Assembly: GCA_002730655.1 (NCBI GenBank)
Contig: PCAT01000081.1
Coordinates: forward strand, 1-8,839
DNA length: 8,839 nucleotides
DNA from: Balneola sp.
Lineage (GTDB): Bacteria > Bacteroidota > Rhodothermia > Balneolales > Balneolaceae
Direction of reading: 5' to 3'
Below, in pieces: positions 1 to 6,819 of this stretch. A program made the position numbers and the translations under genes. A model generated the notes under the pieces. It saw nothing but the letters and a program-made list of their open reading frames with translations. It was not told the DNA's origin and searched no databases. The first letter of the stretch is position 1. Every line of letters begins with the position of its first letter.

Positions 1-100
1 AATTGGAGAACACCTAATGAGACAAAGTAATATTGGTGAAGAACTTAGAACATTTGTTTTAGCCGCCCAAGAAGCAGCTCATTTGCATAGAACAATATAG
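1..100 (+). CDS. trpC: Indole-3-glycerol-phosphate synthase TrpC, C-terminal end (5' truncated by window)
   Basis: Only the last ~32 codons are present, read from base 2 to a TAG at 98-100, followed at once by a second in-frame TAG (101-103). The visible peptide begins IGEHLMRQSNIGEELRTF. This matches the end of the TrpC TIM barrel, where a (V/L)IGE-x-LMR segment forms the last strand/phosphate-binding loop and leads into the final helix. A further ~14 residues (VLAAQEAAHLHRTI) form a slightly long tail. TrpC closes the ring of carboxyphenylamino-deoxyribulose phosphate to give indole-3-glycerol phosphate, the substrate of TrpA. The identification rests on a short motif but is strongly supported by trpF, trpB and trpA following on the same strand. 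Confidence 0.85.
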   Translation, partial: IGEHLMRQSNIGEELRTFVLAAQEAAHLHRTI

Positions 101-145
101 TAGTATTTTAAGGTGCTGTAAAATTATTAATCAGGTGCCTTATAA

Positions 146-178
146 TTGGGTTGCCTTACCCCAACTTTGGGCTAAAAT
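146..178 (+). promoter_or_regulatory. Possible weak promoter / alternative hairpins in the trpC-trpF gap
   Basis: The 143-nt gap between trpC and trpF contains TTGCCT (151-156), 16 nt, then TAAAAT (173-178), a fair match to a sigma70-type -35/-10 pair. Overlapping it, CCCAA (160-164) can pair either with TTGGG at 146-150 or, largely, with TTGGG at 167-171, giving two mutually exclusive short hairpins. There is no U-run after either one, so this is not a terminator. Promoters of the Bacteroidota group often do not follow the E. coli consensus, and the stems are only 4-5 bp. This is a weak, sequence-only suggestion of an internal promoter for trpFBA. Confidence 0.18.
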
Positions 179-243
179 GGTAGAAAGTAATTGATCTACT
201 GATAAATTTACACAACATTGTTTAACTCAAATAATTGTGATAA

Positions 244-900
244 ATGAAGAAATGTAAAGTGAAAATATGTGGACTGACAAATTTAGCTGATGCTAGGTTT
301 GCAGCTGGAGCTGGTGCTGATTATTTAGGATTTATTTTTGTGGATGGAACACCAAGATATGTAGAACCCGCCATGGTAGGTGCTATTAATGAGTGGGTAG
401 AAGGCCCAGAAAAGGTGGGAGTCTTTCAAAATCATGAACTCAGTTTTGTACAAGAAACCGCTCGACAGGTAGGTTTAGATCTAATTCAACTTCATGGCAA
501 TGAAACAGTAGAATATTGTTCCCAACTAGCACAAATTTATAGCATAATTAAAGTTATTTCTATAGAAGAAAAATCGACCTCAACCGAACTTTCACAAATA
601 CTTAGTTCTTACAAAGATGTATGTAATTACTTCATGTTTGATACTAAGATCAATGGGCAAAGTGGGGGCACAGGCATCTCCTTTGATTGGGCAATTATTA
701 ACGAATTGGATATTCCACTACCTTACTTCTTATCCGGTGGATTATCACATATGACGGTAAATTCAGCCTTGGAATTACTTTCAGGGAACCCTCCATTAGC
801 TATTGATGTATCTTCTAAGATAGAAGAAAGTGTAGGTATTAAAGATTTTGATAAGCTATCTTTGCTAATGGAAAAAGTTAATTTTAATTCTAAAGTTTAG
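244..900 (+). CDS. trpF: Phosphoribosylanthranilate isomerase TrpF
   Basis: This cytoplasmic TIM-barrel enzyme carries out the Amadori rearrangement of N-(5-phosphoribosyl)anthranilate to the ribulosyl form used by TrpC. The 218-residue protein has normal family length. The catalytic general base is Cys9 in the N-terminal VKICGLT motif. The general acid is Asp133 in the FMFDTK strand. Other family hallmarks are TPRYV (36-40), IQLHG (81-85), the GGTG loop (141-144), LSGGL (163-167) and the phosphate-binding IDVSSKIE (187-194; Lys stands where Gly is more usual). The ATG at 244 places the KICG motif at its normal distance from the N-terminus. No Shine-Dalgarno is evident upstream, only an AT-rich leader. 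It follows trpC by 143 nt and precedes trpB by 58 nt, consistent with one operon. I see no defect. Confidence 0.97.
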   Translation: MKKCKVKICGLTNLADARFAAGAGADYLGFIFVDGTPRYVEPAMVGAINEWVEGPEKVGVFQNHELSFVQETARQVGLDLIQLHGNETVEYCSQLAQIYSIIKVISIEEKSTSTELSQILSSYKDVCNYFMFDTKINGQSGGTGISFDWAIINELDIPLPYFLSGGLSHMTVNSALELLSGNPPLAIDVSSKIEESVGIKDFDKLSLLMEKVNFNSKV

Positions 901-958
901 CCTTTCAAATTCTTCAATCGTTGTATAAAACCAACTGATCAAACCACAACATACAATA

Positions 959-2158
959 ATGTCTGTCATTACTACAACCACTTATTCCAAGCCCAATCAT
1001 AAAGGATATTTCGGAGCCTACGGGGGTAAATTTGTCCCAGAGACACTGATACCAGCCCTAAATGACCTCGAGGTTGCTTACAAAGAGGCCAGCGAAGATG
1101 CTGAATTTGAGAAAGAGTATCTGCACTTACTGCATGAATATGTGGGAAGACCAACCGAATTAAGTTTTGCTGACCGTTTAACCGGTTTTTATGGTGGTGC
1201 AAAAATCTATTTAAAGCGCGAGGACTTATGCCATACTGGTGCACACAAAATAAACAATGCAATTGGACAGATACTATTAGCACTAAGAATGGGAAAAAAG
1301 CGAATAATTGCTGAAACAGGTGCGGGTCAGCATGGTGTAGCAACCGCAACTGCATGTGCGAAATTTGGAGTGGAATGCGTAGTCTATATGGGAGAGGAAG
1401 ACATGGTGCGACAGAAGCTTAATGTCGATCGAATGCAACTAATGGGAGCTGAAGTTCGTGGAGTAAGTAGTGGTTCTAAAACCTTAAAAGATGCAACTAA
1501 CGAAGCCATACGCGATTGGGTTACCAATGTAGATGATACATTCTATATTATAGGGTCAGTAGTTGGTCCACACCCATACCCTATGATGGTTAGAAATTTC
1601 CACCGCATTATTGGTGATGAAACCAAGAGACAATTAATGGACATTGAAGGGCGATTGCCTGATTATCTGATCGCATGTGTTGGAGGTGGGTCCAATGCTA
1701 TGGGTATTTTTTATCCATTTATTAATGATGATGTACATATTATTGGGGTTGAAGCAGGTGGATTAGGAGTGGAATCTGGACAAACAGCTGCTACCTTAAC
1801 CAAAGGAAAACCTGGCGTGCTGCATGGATCAATGAGTTATCTTCTCCATGATCAAGAAGGACAAATTGAATTAGCTCATTCAATTAGTGCTGGGTTAGAT
1901 TATCCTGGAATTGGTCCAGAACATGCCTATTTACACGATACAAAACGAGTCGATTACCATGCTGTGACCGATGCAGAAGCACTTGAGGCAGTATCTTTAC
2001 TATCCAGGCTAGAGGGAATAATTCCTGCTTTGGAAACAGCACACGCCTTTGCTTGGTTGGAAAAGCTAATGCCAAAAACTACATCAGAAGAGATTGTTGT
2101 GCTGAATTGTTCTGGTAGAGGTGATAAAGACATGGAAACCATTTCCAAATATCTTTAA
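959..2158 (+). CDS. trpB: Tryptophan synthase beta chain TrpB
   Basis: The PLP-dependent beta subunit condenses indole, channelled from TrpA, with L-serine to give L-tryptophan. It works as part of the alpha2beta2 complex. The 399-residue length is typical of the standard TrpB1 class. Key residues sit about 10 positions later than in the Salmonella enzyme. PLP-binding Lys97 lies in HTGAHKINN, catalytic Glu119 in AETGAGQHG, the cofactor phosphate loop GGGSN at 242-246, and Ser387 in CSGRGDKD contacts the pyridine nitrogen. The N-terminal block YFGAYGGKFVPETL (17-30) and DYPGIGPEHAYL (314-325) are also family signatures. The ATG at 959 has an AT-rich leader with no clear Shine-Dalgarno. trpA starts 17 nt after the TAA, so the two subunits are almost certainly co-transcribed. 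Confidence 0.98.
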   Translation: MSVITTTTYSKPNHKGYFGAYGGKFVPETLIPALNDLEVAYKEASEDAEFEKEYLHLLHEYVGRPTELSFADRLTGFYGGAKIYLKREDLCHTGAHKINNAIGQILLALRMGKKRIIAETGAGQHGVATATACAKFGVECVVYMGEEDMVRQKLNVDRMQLMGAEVRGVSSGSKTLKDATNEAIRDWVTNVDDTFYIIGSVVGPHPYPMMVRNFHRIIGDETKRQLMDIEGRLPDYLIACVGGGSNAMGIFYPFINDDVHIIGVEAGGLGVESGQTAATLTKGKPGVLHGSMSYLLHDQEGQIELAHSISAGLDYPGIGPEHAYLHDTKRVDYHAVTDAEALEAVSLLSRLEGIIPALETAHAFAWLEKLMPKTTSEEIVVLNCSGRGDKDMETISKYL

Positions 2159-2175
2159 GATAAACGGAACACTTA

Positions 2176-2979
2176 ATGAATCGAATTAATAAGGTTTTTG
2201 AGCAAAAGAAAGACGAAAAAGTAATGAGTCTCTTCATAACCGCTGGATATCCTAATGTTAATGAAACCGTTAACTTAATCCTAGGATTTGAACGCAATGG
2301 AGCCGACATTGTTGAACTAGGTATGCCATTTAGTGACCCATTAGCTGATGGCCCAATCATTCAATATTCATCCAATGTGGCCATTTCTAATGGGGTAACC
2401 ATTCAAGGTATATTTGACATGGTGGCTGAAACTAGAAAAAACTCTGAAATCCCAATTATTTTAATGGGATACATAAATCCTATGGTTAGGTATGGGTTGG
2501 AGAAATTTTTCTCAAATGCAGCTAAGGCAGGTGTAGATGGGCTAATTGTACCTGATCTACCACTCGATGAAGCAACAATGATTGAGGAATTTGCCCATTC
2601 AAATGGAATTCAATTAATTTATTTGATTGCACCCAATACGAGTGATGAACGAATGCAACTTAGTGATGACAAATCCAATGGGTTTGTATATTGCGTGTCG
2701 GTAACGGGAGTTACAGGTGCTAGAGATGGTAGTGAGGTTCAGCAATCAGTAGATACATTCATTCAACGCTCAAAAGCAAACATCACTAAAAATCCATTGA
2801 TGGTCGGTTTTGGAATAAAGAATTATAATGATGCACAAAGTATATCTAAAGAGGCAGATGGATTTATTGTTGGTAGTGCTCTCATTGAAATAATAAGAGA
2901 TACCTACCCAACCGAAAATTGGAAAGATGAGGTCTTTAACTTTGTGCATCAACTCAAATTTGGCTATCCTAATCAATAG
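2176..2979 (+). CDS. trpA: Tryptophan synthase alpha chain TrpA
   Basis: The alpha subunit cleaves indole-3-glycerol phosphate to indole and glyceraldehyde-3-phosphate and passes indole to TrpB through the inter-subunit tunnel. The 267-residue TIM barrel is normal size. The catalytic acids are Glu47 and Asp58, in ELGMPFSDPLADGP (47-60). The mobile active-site loop is SVTGVTGAR (175-183). The phosphate-binding segments are GFGI (211-214) and VGSALIEII (232-240). The start ATG is 17 nt after the trpB stop, and CGGAAC upstream of it is a partial Shine-Dalgarno-like sequence. It is the last trp gene here. No clear terminator follows; the next gene on the same strand begins 84 nt later, so read-through into it is possible. 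Confidence 0.98.
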   Translation: MNRINKVFEQKKDEKVMSLFITAGYPNVNETVNLILGFERNGADIVELGMPFSDPLADGPIIQYSSNVAISNGVTIQGIFDMVAETRKNSEIPIILMGYINPMVRYGLEKFFSNAAKAGVDGLIVPDLPLDEATMIEEFAHSNGIQLIYLIAPNTSDERMQLSDDKSNGFVYCVSVTGVTGARDGSEVQQSVDTFIQRSKANITKNPLMVGFGIKNYNDAQSISKEADGFIVGSALIEIIRDTYPTENWKDEVFNFVHQLKFGYPNQ

Positions 2980-3063
2980 TACTTATTGGTTAATTACATC
3001 GTGCTAAGGTTCCACAGCCAGAGACTACTAGTACAGAAATTTGATTAAAAATTGTTCGATTAT

Positions 3064-4137
3064 ATGCGCCTTTTATTTTATTTATTCCTTTTAACTCTAG
3101 CGGCATGTTTATTTGCTTGTAATAGTGACTTTAGAGAACGTGCCAAAGGCGATACACGTGAGTTTGTTGTTGTAATGGACTCTGTAGACTGGGATAGTAA
3201 AACGTCTAATGCACTACGAGAAACATTTGGGAAATATGTATTCACCCTACCTAATCCAGAACCTTATTATGACTTAACATTTATGCAAATACGTTCCCGC
3301 TCTCAACTAGAACGTATCATGGGGTATAAGAATATTATTTTTGCTGCGCCAATTGATGATTCTACCACGGTTGCGGCACAGGTTAGGGCTTTCTTGGATG
3401 AGTCAACTGAACAGCGAGTACGTAATGGTGAAAGTTTTGCTTTCCCTCTCGTGGATCAATGGTATAAGGATCAATATGCATTAATTTTAAGCTCAAGTAA
3501 TGATTCTGCCTTAGCGACAAAAATAAGGAATACCGAAAGTGCTTTGCTAAGTAATGCTTTGGATAAAGAATTATCACGATGGAGTCGGTTCGTTTATAAG
3601 AAAAAAGAACAAACGCAGTATAGTGACTCTTTGTGGAATGATCATGGGTTTATGGTTCGGATTCAACATGATTACATAAAACGAATAGACACAACCAACT
3701 TCATAAGCTACCGCAGATTCTTACCGGAAAATGATCGATGGATGTGGGTATGGTGGAAGGATAATGTCAAAGCTATTAGTTTTCTAGATGATGATTGGAT
3801 AAACCGGACTAGAGATTCACTGAATCAACAATTCATCAAGGGAAGAACTGATTCTATGTTTATCACTACCGAATATCGGAGACCGGTTGAAAGTAACAGC
3901 TTCCAAAAAGACCGGTACTTAGGTTATGAAACCCTTGGTACATGGCAAATGATCAATGGAGCGATGGGAGGGCCTTTTGTCAATTTTACCTATTATGACG
4001 AATCTACTTCAAGGTTGTTTATGGTTGAGTATTCTCAGTTTGCACCATCTGTAAGAAAAAAACTGCGCTTTGTTCGTCAGTTTAGAGCTATGGGTAGAAC
4101 TTTTGAGGCAGATAGCCTTTATTTGATGCCTATTTAA
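3064..4137 (+). CDS. DUF4837 family lipoprotein, function unknown
   Basis: The 357-residue protein starts at ATG 3064. An upstream TTG at 3052 would add four residues before the signal peptide and is less likely. The N-terminus is a lipoprotein signal: Met-Arg, then a hydrophobic stretch ending TLAAC (Cys15, good lipobox LAAC), with a second candidate LFAC at Cys19. The mature protein is predicted to be membrane-anchored in the periplasm or outer membrane. Length, lipobox and the C-terminal block TLGTWQMINGAMGGPFVNF (about 290-308) agree with DUF4837, a family confined to the Bacteroidota and relatives. A Trp-rich segment, DRWMWVWWKDN, lies at about 224-234. The family assignment is from recall of its C-terminal G-x-W...MGGPFV motif and is not verified by search. 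No function is known. It follows trpA on the same strand and converges with the methyltransferase gene, stop to stop, 3 nt apart. Confidence 0.85.
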   Translation: MRLLFYLFLLTLAACLFACNSDFRERAKGDTREFVVVMDSVDWDSKTSNALRETFGKYVFTLPNPEPYYDLTFMQIRSRSQLERIMGYKNIIFAAPIDDSTTVAAQVRAFLDESTEQRVRNGESFAFPLVDQWYKDQYALILSSSNDSALATKIRNTESALLSNALDKELSRWSRFVYKKKEQTQYSDSLWNDHGFMVRIQHDYIKRIDTTNFISYRRFLPENDRWMWVWWKDNVKAISFLDDDWINRTRDSLNQQFIKGRTDSMFITTEYRRPVESNSFQKDRYLGYETLGTWQMINGAMGGPFVNFTYYDESTSRLFMVEYSQFAPSVRKKLRFVRQFRAMGRTFEADSLYLMPI

Positions 4138-4140
4138 CTT

Positions 4141-4680
4141 TTATTTGAAGATAGATTTACTTACTAAATCGTACAAAATTACACCAGTTGCTACTGATAG
4201 ATTGAGTGAATGCTTACTTCCAAACTGCGGAATAATTAAGTGATAGTCTGCCGAACCAAGGGTCTGATCATCTAAACCTTTGACTTCATTTCCAAATACA
4301 AAAGCAAGTCTTTTGTTAGTAATATCCGCGTAATTAAAGCTTGTAATTGGAATAGATTGGTGCGTCTGCTCTACGGCAATTATACATGCATTTCTTTTCT
4401 TTAGCTTTTCAATACAAGTACTCCATTGTGAATGGTGACTCCATGAAACATACTCTTCAGCCCCAATTGCTGTTTTAGAAACTTCGATGTTATTTTCTGG
4501 AGTAGGGGTATAGCCAGAAAGAAACACCTTATTTATTCCAAATGCATCTGCATTTCTAAATACTGCCCCTACATTGTATGCACTTCTAATGTCATGAAGA
4601 CAAATTATAGATTTCTGCAATAGCCATGGCTTATCCGCTTTTGAGTGGCGAACAAATAATTCTTCAGTTGTTAATTTCAT
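4141..4680 (-). CDS. SpoU/TrmH-family RNA 2'-O-methyltransferase
   Basis: A 179-residue, single-domain SPOUT (trefoil-knot) methyltransferase that transfers a methyl group from S-adenosylmethionine to a ribose 2'-OH in tRNA or rRNA. All three SpoU motifs are visible. Motif 1 is DIRSAYNVGAVFRNADAFG (30-48), with Asn36 and catalytic Arg42. Motif 2 is FVFGNEVKGLDD (127-138), with Glu132. Motif 3 is IPQFGSKHSLNLSVATGV (150-167), with Asn160 and Ser162 in the knot that binds the cofactor. It lacks the N-terminal L30e-like substrate domain of RlmB-type members, so it resembles the short TrmH-like class. The exact target nucleotide (for example tRNA G18) cannot be read from the sequence. It is the last gene of the leftward block, 31 nt beyond the decayed DUF445 gene. 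Confidence 0.93.
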   Translation of the reverse strand: MKLTTEELFVRHSKADKPWLLQKSIICLHDIRSAYNVGAVFRNADAFGINKVFLSGYTPTPENNIEVSKTAIGAEEYVSWSHHSQWSTCIEKLKKRNACIIAVEQTHQSIPITSFNYADITNKRLAFVFGNEVKGLDDQTLGSADYHLIIPQFGSKHSLNLSVATGVILYDLVSKSIFK

Positions 4681-4711
4681 TCATAATTTAGATTAGATAT
4701 TCGTTTAATTG

Positions 4712-5797
4712 CTATTTGGTATTATATATAAAGAAATCCAATATATACCAGCTTAGCAATACGATTGTAAATGAAATTAAACTTATAACCATAACCGGGT
4801 TCCATATGATTAAACCACTAGCCGTACCAATTACAGCTGCAGGCTGCCTAATATACGCCAATTCTTCATTAGTTGAAGTTCTAATTAGAGTTTCGATTCT
4901 AGATTCATCATACTTTTTTATATGATATATAATAAAGTGCTATATATTTAAACGACTGATAAGTCCATGCAGCCATGTCGTAATCTCATGTTCAATAGTA
5001 TCGACGTGTTCGTTAATTATAAAAGGTAGTTTATCAAATAAGCTATTCACCTGTTCAATTTGAAGTTTCAATTCGTCCGGTAACTCGATAAGTGCTTTGT
5101 TAACTAATATCTGAACATTAGCCCCTCTTAGAATAGTATATGCTTTTAATGCAATTCGATCGAAGGTTCTGTTTTGTTATTTACTATTTACCTCAGCCTC
5201 AATACTAGAGGCAATGTTAAATCTAAATGCATCCTCATTGATAATACGAATGATCAATTCTAATATTATCTGTTAGATTTCTATTCTAAGCCCCTCGATG
5301 GACAGTATATTCTTAGTTCTAAGAACCCATAAGTTCTTATAGTGTTGTATGAAAGCAGAACGATGTACATATTCAATGATTATTTCAGGGTGTAATAGTT
5401 CAGAAGAAATGGTCTTTGCCAAACGTTCAGCGATTTTATTCTTCTGTCTGGGTATTAGCCCTTGTCAGAAGATTGGCCTATTATAAACAGGTTTGAACAG
5501 TATTGTAATAGCTAACCAATTGGTTGCATAGCCTATTAAACCACTAATACTAAGATTTCTGAGCAGATGCTCTAATGAATATGATATATTGAATAATTTG
5601 ATCTTTTGGGTGGTGAAATCCCAAAAATTGCCCTCAATAAATACGACTAATGGGTACCACTTAAGTGCTAGCAGAAGAATAAAATCTTTTAAACTATACT
5701 GTTTGTCTAATGATCCATGATAAGTTGTCTCTTGATCATCCGAAGTAGGAAGAGGCCATATGCTTGTTTTAGAATATTTTTCCCAATATCGACTTAT
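4712..5797 (-). pseudogene. DUF445-family (YheB-like) membrane protein, degenerate: four internal stops, no start codon
   Basis: Reading the minus strand in one frame from about 5797 to a TAG at 4714-4712 gives 362 codons without any frameshift. The translation looks like a DUF445 membrane protein. A hydrophobic N-terminal segment (LKDFILLLALKWYPLVVF) is followed by the hallmark SGLIGYATNWLAITILFKP (codons ~85-103), QGLIPRQKNKIAERLAKTIS (112-131) and ELLHPEIIIEYV. The C-terminus is YIRQPAAVIGTASGLIIWNP followed by a second hydrophobic stretch (~321-355), as in the family. The frame is interrupted by TGA (5467-5465), TAA (5275-5273), TAA (5179-5177) and TAG (4942-4940), at codons 111, 175, 207 and 286. 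No in-frame ATG, GTG or TTG lies near the expected start. ATA at 5797-5795 is a plausible mutated ATG, and tandem TAA TAA at 5815-5810 closes the frame upstream. The gene lies between ybeY and the methyltransferase, all on the same strand. Family members are uncharacterised; no role is claimed. This accounts for the otherwise gene-less stretch 4681-5848. Confidence 0.85.
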
Positions 5798-5814
5798 ACT
5801 TAAACTAAGTTATT

Positions 5815-5840
5815 AAAAAAATGTAAACACACGTACTCAC
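5815..5840 (-). terminator. Weak candidate intrinsic terminator after ybeY
   Basis: On the minus strand, nine bases beyond the ybeY stop, GTGAGTACGTGTGTTTAC (5840-5823) can fold into a ~7-bp stem with a 4-nt loop. Three of the pairs are G-U. It is followed by one A and a run of seven T (5821-5815). The T-run is convincing but the stem is weak, so this could be chance in AT-rich intergenic DNA. If real, it would separate ybeY from the decayed DUF445 gene and the methyltransferase. Confidence 0.25.
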
Positions 5841-5848
5841 CAGGAAGA

Positions 5849-6307
5849 CTATATAGTTATCTCTTGAATGATCGCATCTTCTTCTATAGACATGATTTTT
5901 TTTTGTTCCACCGTTGAATCTTCAAAACCAAGTATATGAAGTAATCCATGAACTAATATCCGTAGACACTCTGTATGAAGTTTTACGTTTAACTCTCTGG
6001 ATTGTTCGATAATCCTTGGTAAGCAACAATACATCGTACCTTCTAAAGAAGGTCTGCTGAGTGCATCCCTGAGTTCACTTACATCATGATAATGAAAGCT
6101 AATAATATCAGTAATATAATCTCTTTGAAGGTACTCACTATTGATTCGCCTTATTTCTACATCGTCGACAATCACAATTTCTATGAATTCAATTGTACAT
6201 GAATGACGTTGAATAAATAAGTTAATGAGCTCATTTAACGTTGTTTCAGCTACCGGAAATTCAAGATTAGTGGTGTTAAAAAGCTGAAATATATTAGAAT
6301 TAGACAT
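5849..6307 (-). CDS. ybeY: Endoribonuclease YbeY (16S rRNA 3'-end maturation / ribosome quality control)
   Basis: YbeY is a metal-dependent single-strand endoribonuclease involved in 16S rRNA maturation and 70S quality control. The start chosen is ATG 6307, giving 152 residues, the usual length. An earlier in-frame start at 6385 would add 26 non-family residues and overlap the upstream gene by 59 nt. Visible family features are IVIVDDVEIRRINSEYLQRD (44-63), TDIISFHY (66-73) and the metal-binding motif HGLLHILGFED (120-130). His120 and His124 are present. The third ligand, His in E. coli-type HGxLHLxGYDH, is Asp here (Asp130), which I recall as common in Bacteroidota YbeY. The usual Gly-Asp-Ile ahead of the last helices appears as EGTMYCCL (89-96), so the Asp is replaced by Thr. 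It lies 19 nt after the 150-residue gene, as if in one operon. Confidence 0.92.
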   Translation of the reverse strand: MSNSNIFQLFNTTNLEFPVAETTLNELINLFIQRHSCTIEFIEIVIVDDVEIRRINSEYLQRDYITDIISFHYHDVSELRDALSRPSLEGTMYCCLPRIIEQSRELNVKLHTECLRILVHGLLHILGFEDSTVEQKKIMSIEEDAIIQEITI

Positions 6308-6326
6308 GGATTTGAGGCTTAAATAG

Positions 6327-6779
6327 CTAATCCTCGAAGCTGAAATCATCATCCATTGACTCAGTGAGGGATAGGGCAATACCACACATCATCAAGTCAT
6401 CTGGAAGTTGCGTAAAATCTCCTGATTTTATAGCTTCATCAACATTAGCATAAAGACTACAACCTGCTTCTTTTTCAATGATTAATCCTGAAGTTTTACT
6501 TCCCGATGTACCAAAAAAGGTTACCTGATTTAATATTTCACTTGCCACAAACGCCGTACAATTATGTAATTGAAGAAAAGTATTATTAGCATATACCGAG
6601 ACCATATTCATAGAATCACCCTGGACATCTAGACCTAGATGGATTTCTAATGCTAATTTTCGATCTAATTCAGTATTTTTGAGTTCTAATCGGAATACAT
6701 CTTCACCTAAGGGCTTAGCATCTGTATCTAAAATTTTAGCTATTGTTTCAATATTTTCAACGGTGAATGTGTGTATCAT
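6327..6779 (-). CDS. Conserved-looking hypothetical protein, 150 aa, function unknown
   Basis: I do not recognise a family. The preferred start is ATG 6779 (MIHTFTVENI); an in-frame GTG at 6803 would add eight residues. The protein is soluble, with no signal peptide or membrane helix. It looks like an alpha/beta domain: IETIAKILDTD near the N-terminus, alternating strand-like segments (VFRLELKN, LALEIHLGLDVQ, MVSVYANN), then a glycine/serine turn FFGTSGSKTSGLIIEKE (88-104). It ends in an acidic tail ESMDDDFSFED (140-150). Four cysteines (74, 107, 132 and none paired obviously beyond these) give no CxxC-type metal motif. It sits between the DUF2723 gene and ybeY on the same strand, 19 nt before ybeY, so co-transcription with ybeY is likely. 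Any link to RNA maturation is inference from position only. Its ordered composition and length support a real gene. Confidence 0.8.
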   Translation of the reverse strand: MIHTFTVENIETIAKILDTDAKPLGEDVFRLELKNTELDRKLALEIHLGLDVQGDSMNMVSVYANNTFLQLHNCTAFVASEILNQVTFFGTSGSKTSGLIIEKEAGCSLYANVDEAIKSGDFTQLPDDLMMCGIALSLTESMDDDFSFED

Positions 6780-6801
6780 AAACGATCTTTGATAATCTTT
6801 C

Positions 6802-6819
6802 ACTATTATGGATAATAGT
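6802..6819. promoter_or_regulatory. 18-bp dyad (8-bp arms) upstream of the 150-aa gene
   Basis: ACTATTAT-GG-ATAATAGT is a perfect inverted repeat with 8-bp arms and a 2-bp centre, ending 22 bp upstream of the ATG at 6779. On the minus strand, TATACT overlaps its left edge (as transcribed), and TTATCA lies 18 nt further upstream, a possible -10/-35 pair for the 150-aa gene and ybeY. The dyad would then overlap the transcription start region, where an operator could lie. The arms are AT-only apart from one G/C pair each, so chance is a real alternative. Confidence 0.3.

Noticed and set aside
972..1355. A 127-codon minus-strand ORF inside trpB
   Set aside because: It is the reverse complement of strongly conserved TrpB sequence, including the PLP lysine region. 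There is no sign of a separate gene.
2980..3063. A short near-palindrome (AATAGTACTTATT) after trpA considered as a terminator
   Set aside because: The arms are short and AT-rich with no following T-run, so there is no supportable terminator.
4716..4925. A 69-codon plus-strand ORF with hydrophobic stretches in the apparently empty region
   Set aside because: It lies antisense to the C-terminal, family-like part of the decayed DUF445 gene. Its composition is explained as the complement of that coding sequence, and it has no ribosome binding site or recognisable similarity.
5312..5339. Inverted repeats (CTTAG/CTAAG and a 7-bp TAAGAAC/GTTCTTA stem) that resemble a terminator or small RNA
   Set aside because: They fall within codons of the DUF445 pseudogene (YKNLWVLRT region) and have no T-run after the stem, so coding origin explains them.
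4940..5467. Alternative genetic code or programmed stop read-through in the DUF445 frame
   Set aside because: TAA and TAG both occur as internal stops here and as the terminal stops of all nine intact genes. TGA is unused as a terminal stop in this small sample, but one internal TGA is not enough to suggest reassignment, and the frame also lacks a start codon.
6308..6385. An N-terminal extension of ybeY from the upstream in-frame start at 6385
   Set aside because: The extra 26 residues do not resemble YbeY and would overlap the preceding gene by 59 nt. ATG 6307 gives the normal family length.
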